A DNA stretch of 64,000 bases from Arthrobacter subterraneus. Its GTDB lineage: Bacteria; Actinomycetota; Actinomycetes; Actinomycetales; Micrococcaceae. Shown one piece after another: positions 61,772-64,000 of the stretch (position 1 is its first letter; each line of letters begins with the position of its first letter). The stretch lies in contig NZ_FNDT01000008.1 of assembly GCF_900099735.1 (NCBI RefSeq), positions 78,752-142,751 on the forward strand. Direction: 5' to 3'. The translations under genes and the position numbers were made by a program. Under the pieces are notes generated by a model. The model saw nothing but the letters and a program-made list of their open reading frames with translations, did not search any database and was not told the origin of the DNA.

Positions 61772-62623
61772 TTACTCGCTGCCGCGCAGGATCGCAATGA
61801 TGCGCAGGAACTCGACGTACAGCCACACCAGGGTGACCGTCAGGCCGAAGGCCGCCGTCCAGGAGTACTTGCGGGCGGCGCCGTTGCGGACGCCCTCGCT
61901 GATCATGGTGAAGTCGATGACCAGGGAGAACGCAGCCAGGCCGATAGCCAGCACACCGATCAGGACGCCCAGCGGGATACCGAAGATTTCGATGCCGGTG
62001 CGCAGGCCCCACGGGTCATTGCTGACGCCGAAGACCATCAGGCCAAGGTTGACCAGGCTGAACAGTGCGTAGCCGATCATGGCGATCATGAAGATCTTCA
62101 TGCCCTTGGGGGTTGCACGGACCTTGCCGCTCTTGAAGAGCACGAGGGTCACGGCGAACACCGACAGGGTGCCCAGCAGAGCCTGCATGGCAATGTTCGG
62201 GAACTGTGCCTCGAGGAACATGGTGAGCCCGCCGAGGAACAGGCCCTCAAGGAAGCCGTAGCCGAGAATCAGCGCGGGGACGGGCTCACGCTTGAATGCG
62301 TTGACGAGGCCCAGGACGAAGCCGCCGATCAAGCCGACGATCATCAGCAGGGGCGCCAGTGACGGGAACAGGAACGCAGGAACCGCCGCGCCGATCAGTA
62401 CCATGCCGATGGTGGCGATGGTCTTGACGATCACGTCGTCGAACGTCATGCGGCCGGTCTCTGCCGGACCTGCCGAAGGCTGGTTGTAGAGGTGCTCCAG
62501 CTGCTGCTGGTTCATGGCCGTTTGACCGGCCAAAGTTGTTGAACCGTACGCTGCCGGATTGTCGCCGCGGGCAGCGGTACGGAAGTTCTTACCGTTGAAT
62601 ACCGGGTTACCGCCGAGTGCCAT
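61772..62623 (-). CDS. Bax inhibitor-1/YccA family membrane protein
   Basis: A 283-residue protein starting at ATG 62623 (MALGGNPVFNGKNFRTAARG). The first 65 residues are soluble and include a Gln/Asn-rich stretch. Seven membrane helices follow, with LGYGFLEGLFLGGLTMFLEA and the C-terminal LVIDFTMISEGVRNGAARKY, whose Asp and Glu match the pH/calcium-sensing pair of the family. E. coli YccA modulates FtsH; the role here is unknown. Confidence 0.93.
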   Translation of the reverse strand: MALGGNPVFNGKNFRTAARGDNPAAYGSTTLAGQTAMNQQQLEHLYNQPSAGPAETGRMTFDDVIVKTIATIGMVLIGAAVPAFLFPSLAPLLMIVGLIGGFVLGLVNAFKREPVPALILGYGFLEGLFLGGLTMFLEAQFPNIAMQALLGTLSVFAVTLVLFKSGKVRATPKGMKIFMIAMIGYALFSLVNLGLMVFGVSNDPWGLRTGIEIFGIPLGVLIGVLAIGLAAFSLVIDFTMISEGVRNGAARKYSWTAAFGLTVTLVWLYVEFLRIIAILRGSE

Positions 62624-62781
62624 TGTGTTGTAGTCCTCCATCTGGGGGCTGAGATGTTTCAACCCTACCAATATCAACGGTTTTCCAGCGTTTTTGTTCC
62701 TGCCGCCCGGTCGCTGCCACTTCGGCTGCGGAGTCGGCTGCGGAGTCGGCTGCGCCGGATGCCCGACGGTAGACTGTCCGC

Positions 62782-63132
62782 GTGTCGAACCCACCAGCCA
62801 CCAAGGCCCCGTTGCCCGATGCCCTGCCGCTGAAAATGCTCCACGACCGGCTCCTGGTGATCCTGGACAAGGACAGCAGCGAGCGCCGGTCGACCTCGGG
62901 CATTGTCATTCCCGCCACCGCGGTGATGGGCAAGCGGCTGGCCTGGGCCGACGTCGCAGCGGCCGGCCCCAGCGTCCGGCAGGTTTCGCGCGGCGACCGC
63001 GTGCTGTTCGATCCGGAGGACAAATCCGAGGTCGACGTCGGCGGCACCGACTACATCCTGCTCCGTGAGCGGGACATCCATGCCGTGGCGCAACCGGAAA
63101 AGGACGACGCCGGCACCGGCCTCTACCTCTAG
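62782..63132 (+). CDS. GroES-like co-chaperonin, orphan copy
   Basis: A 116-residue GroES-family protein starting at GTG 62782. It has LKMLHDRLLVILDKDSSERR, TSGIVIPATAVMG, and the later SRGDRVLFDPEDKSEVDVGG and YILLRERDIHAV. The N-terminal 17 residues are an extra Pro/Ala segment and the chain is about 20 residues longer than standard GroES. It has no GroEL beside it in the visible sequence. It probably serves as an accessory paralogue. Confidence 0.88.
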   Translation: MSNPPATKAPLPDALPLKMLHDRLLVILDKDSSERRSTSGIVIPATAVMGKRLAWADVAAAGPSVRQVSRGDRVLFDPEDKSEVDVGGTDYILLRERDIHAVAQPEKDDAGTGLYL

Positions 63133-63205
63133 GCGCACCTTCGGCGCGCTCTAGTTGTATTGACCACAGAGGTTAGTGACGGTCGGCGTGGTTTGGTGAC
63201 ATGAA

Positions 63206-63262
63206 GAAGACCTCCGGGTGAAGTGGGGCTTGTCTAGAGCATCCACTAACCAGGAGGTCTTC
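63206..63262 (+). promoter_or_regulatory. Stem-loop sequestering the transposase ribosome site
   Basis: GAAGACCTCC at 63206-63215 is exactly complementary to GGAGGTCTTC at 63253-63262. The right arm contains the AGGAGG ribosome site for the transposase ATG at 63264. A transcript reading in from outside would include the left arm and hide the site. Confidence 0.7.
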
Positions 63263-63263
63263 A

Positions 63264-64000
63264 ATGTCCCACCCTAACGCCCTACTGACACCTCGCGGGA
63301 GGTTGTTACTGGCCCAGTGTGTTGTCGATGATGGTTGGCCGCTGCGCCGGGCTGCGGAGCGTTTCCAGGTCTCTGCCACGACCGCTGCACGCTGGTCCTC
63401 CCGGTACCGTCTACTCGGGCCCGCCGGCATGAACGATGCCTCCAGCCGTCCGCACCGGTGTCCGCGCAGGACGCCGGCGCGCACGGAGCGGCGGATCATC
63501 GCGATCCGGGTCAACCGGCGGTGGGGCCCGGCACGGATCGGCTATCACCTCGGGGTCCATCCTTCGACCGTGCACCGTGTCCTGGCCCGGTACGGTCTGG
63601 CGAGACTGTCCTGGCTGGACCGTGCCACCGGACGGGTCATCCGCCGCTACGAACACGCCGCGCCCGGGGAGCTCGTGCACGTGGATATCAAGAAGCTCGG
63701 GAGGATCCCCGACGGCGGAGGGCACAAAGCCCTCGGCAGGGCCGCCGGGCGCCGCAACAAGGTCGGCACCCAGCGCAACCGCCGCCCCGGGTATCACTTC
63801 ATTCACAACGCCGTCGACGATTACTCACGCTTTGCCTACTCCGAGATCCTCACCGATGAGAAGAAGGAAACCGTGGCCGCGTTCTGGAACCGCGCCAACA
63901 CCTGGTTCGAGTCTCGCGGGATCACCGTCCAGCGAGTCCTGACCGATAACGGCAATGGATACCGATCCCGTGCCTTCGCCGACGCCCTCGGACCCCGCAT
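63264..64000 (+). CDS. IS481-family transposase, N-terminal part
   Basis: The first 245 residues of a DDE transposase; the frame is open to the right edge. It starts MSHPNALLTPRGRLLL at ATG 63264. A helix-turn-helix is at about residues 25-50 (GWPLRRAAERFQVSATTAAR) and a second DNA-binding helix set at about 85-105 (ARIGYHLGVHPSTVHRVLAR). The rve core begins with ELVHVDIKKLGRIPDGGG (first Asp), then YHFIHNAVDDYSRFAYSEIL and VLTDNGNGYRSRAFADAL (second Asp). The catalytic Glu is outside the window. Confidence 0.93.
   Translation, partial: MSHPNALLTPRGRLLLAQCVVDDGWPLRRAAERFQVSATTAARWSSRYRLLGPAGMNDASSRPHRCPRRTPARTERRIIAIRVNRRWGPARIGYHLGVHPSTVHRVLARYGLARLSWLDRATGRVIRRYEHAAPGELVHVDIKKLGRIPDGGGHKALGRAAGRRNKVGTQRNRRPGYHFIHNAVDDYSRFAYSEILTDEKKETVAAFWNRANTWFESRGITVQRVLTDNGNGYRSRAFADALGPR

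Larger units (their letters stand above)
63156..64000 (+). mobile_element. IS481-family insertion sequence, 5' part (runs off the window)
   Basis: The transposase gene and its leader follow groES directly. The left end is not certain: TGTATTGACC at 63156 is a plausible terminus because family ends begin TGT, but the other end is outside the window, so the inverted repeat cannot be confirmed. Confidence 0.65.

Overview
This 64 kb window is chromosomal DNA from a high-GC actinobacterium, most likely Arthrobacter or a close relative in the Micrococcaceae. This is judged from gene families and gene order, not from a database search. Supporting markers are Mca (mycothiol metabolism), a WhiB regulator, a Pmt protein mannosyltransferase divergent from rsmI, an AhcY of the long actinobacterial type, Z-prenyl diphosphate synthase, and actinobacterial families such as DUF3499, DUF5719, DUF4245, DUF4307 and TIGR03089. 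GTG starts and ATGA stop/start overlaps are common.

Layout. 1-7 kb: the 5' end of an aldehyde dehydrogenase (gabD-like), rsmI, pmt, a long-chain acyl-CoA synthetase and a TIGR01906 membrane protein. 7.2-10.2 kb: a DUF222/HNH endonuclease gene split by a complete IS3-family element (8320-9591). 10.4-12.3 kb: a divergent SpoIIM-like/RDD membrane pair. 12.3-25.2 kb: a compact stress island. One arm, on the minus strand, carries a PucR regulator, HdeD, a UBP zinc finger, a fused cNMP-binding/thioredoxin-reductase-like flavoprotein and an unknown membrane protein. The divergent arm is a tightly coupled dnaK-grpE-cbpA-cbpM-clpB-trx operon. A remnant of an amidohydrolase gene lies at the left border, and dnaK carries an apparent one-base frameshift in a nine-G run.

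25.3-35.8 kb: L,D-transpeptidase, ahcY with a Trm112-like gene, DUF3499, a degenerate metallopeptidase, DUF5719, a giant GT2 glycosyltransferase and whiB. Several short tandem repeats sit here. 36-43.3 kb: TIGR03089, GtrA, purK-purE-LCP, manA and a FemX-like aminoacyltransferase, mostly nucleotide and cell-envelope functions. 43.4-58.4 kb: core metabolism and housekeeping (glpX, carbonic anhydrase, fumC, a Nudix hydrolase, prepilin peptidase, PhoH, uppS, hemolysin III-like protein, mca, greA, rhomboid, ilvA, AI-2E family transporter). 58.5-61.6 kb: a deoR-galT-galK galactose operon. 61.7-64 kb: a BI-1 family protein, an orphan GroES-like gene and the start of an IS481-family element that runs off the window.

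The most notable system is the 12.3-25.2 kb island. It puts protein disaggregation (DnaK/GrpE/J-protein/ClpB) beside thiol redox (thioredoxin, thioredoxin-reductase-like protein) and acid resistance (HdeD), with two candidate regulators. Its organisation resembles, but is not the same as, the transmissible stress-tolerance loci known from proteobacteria.
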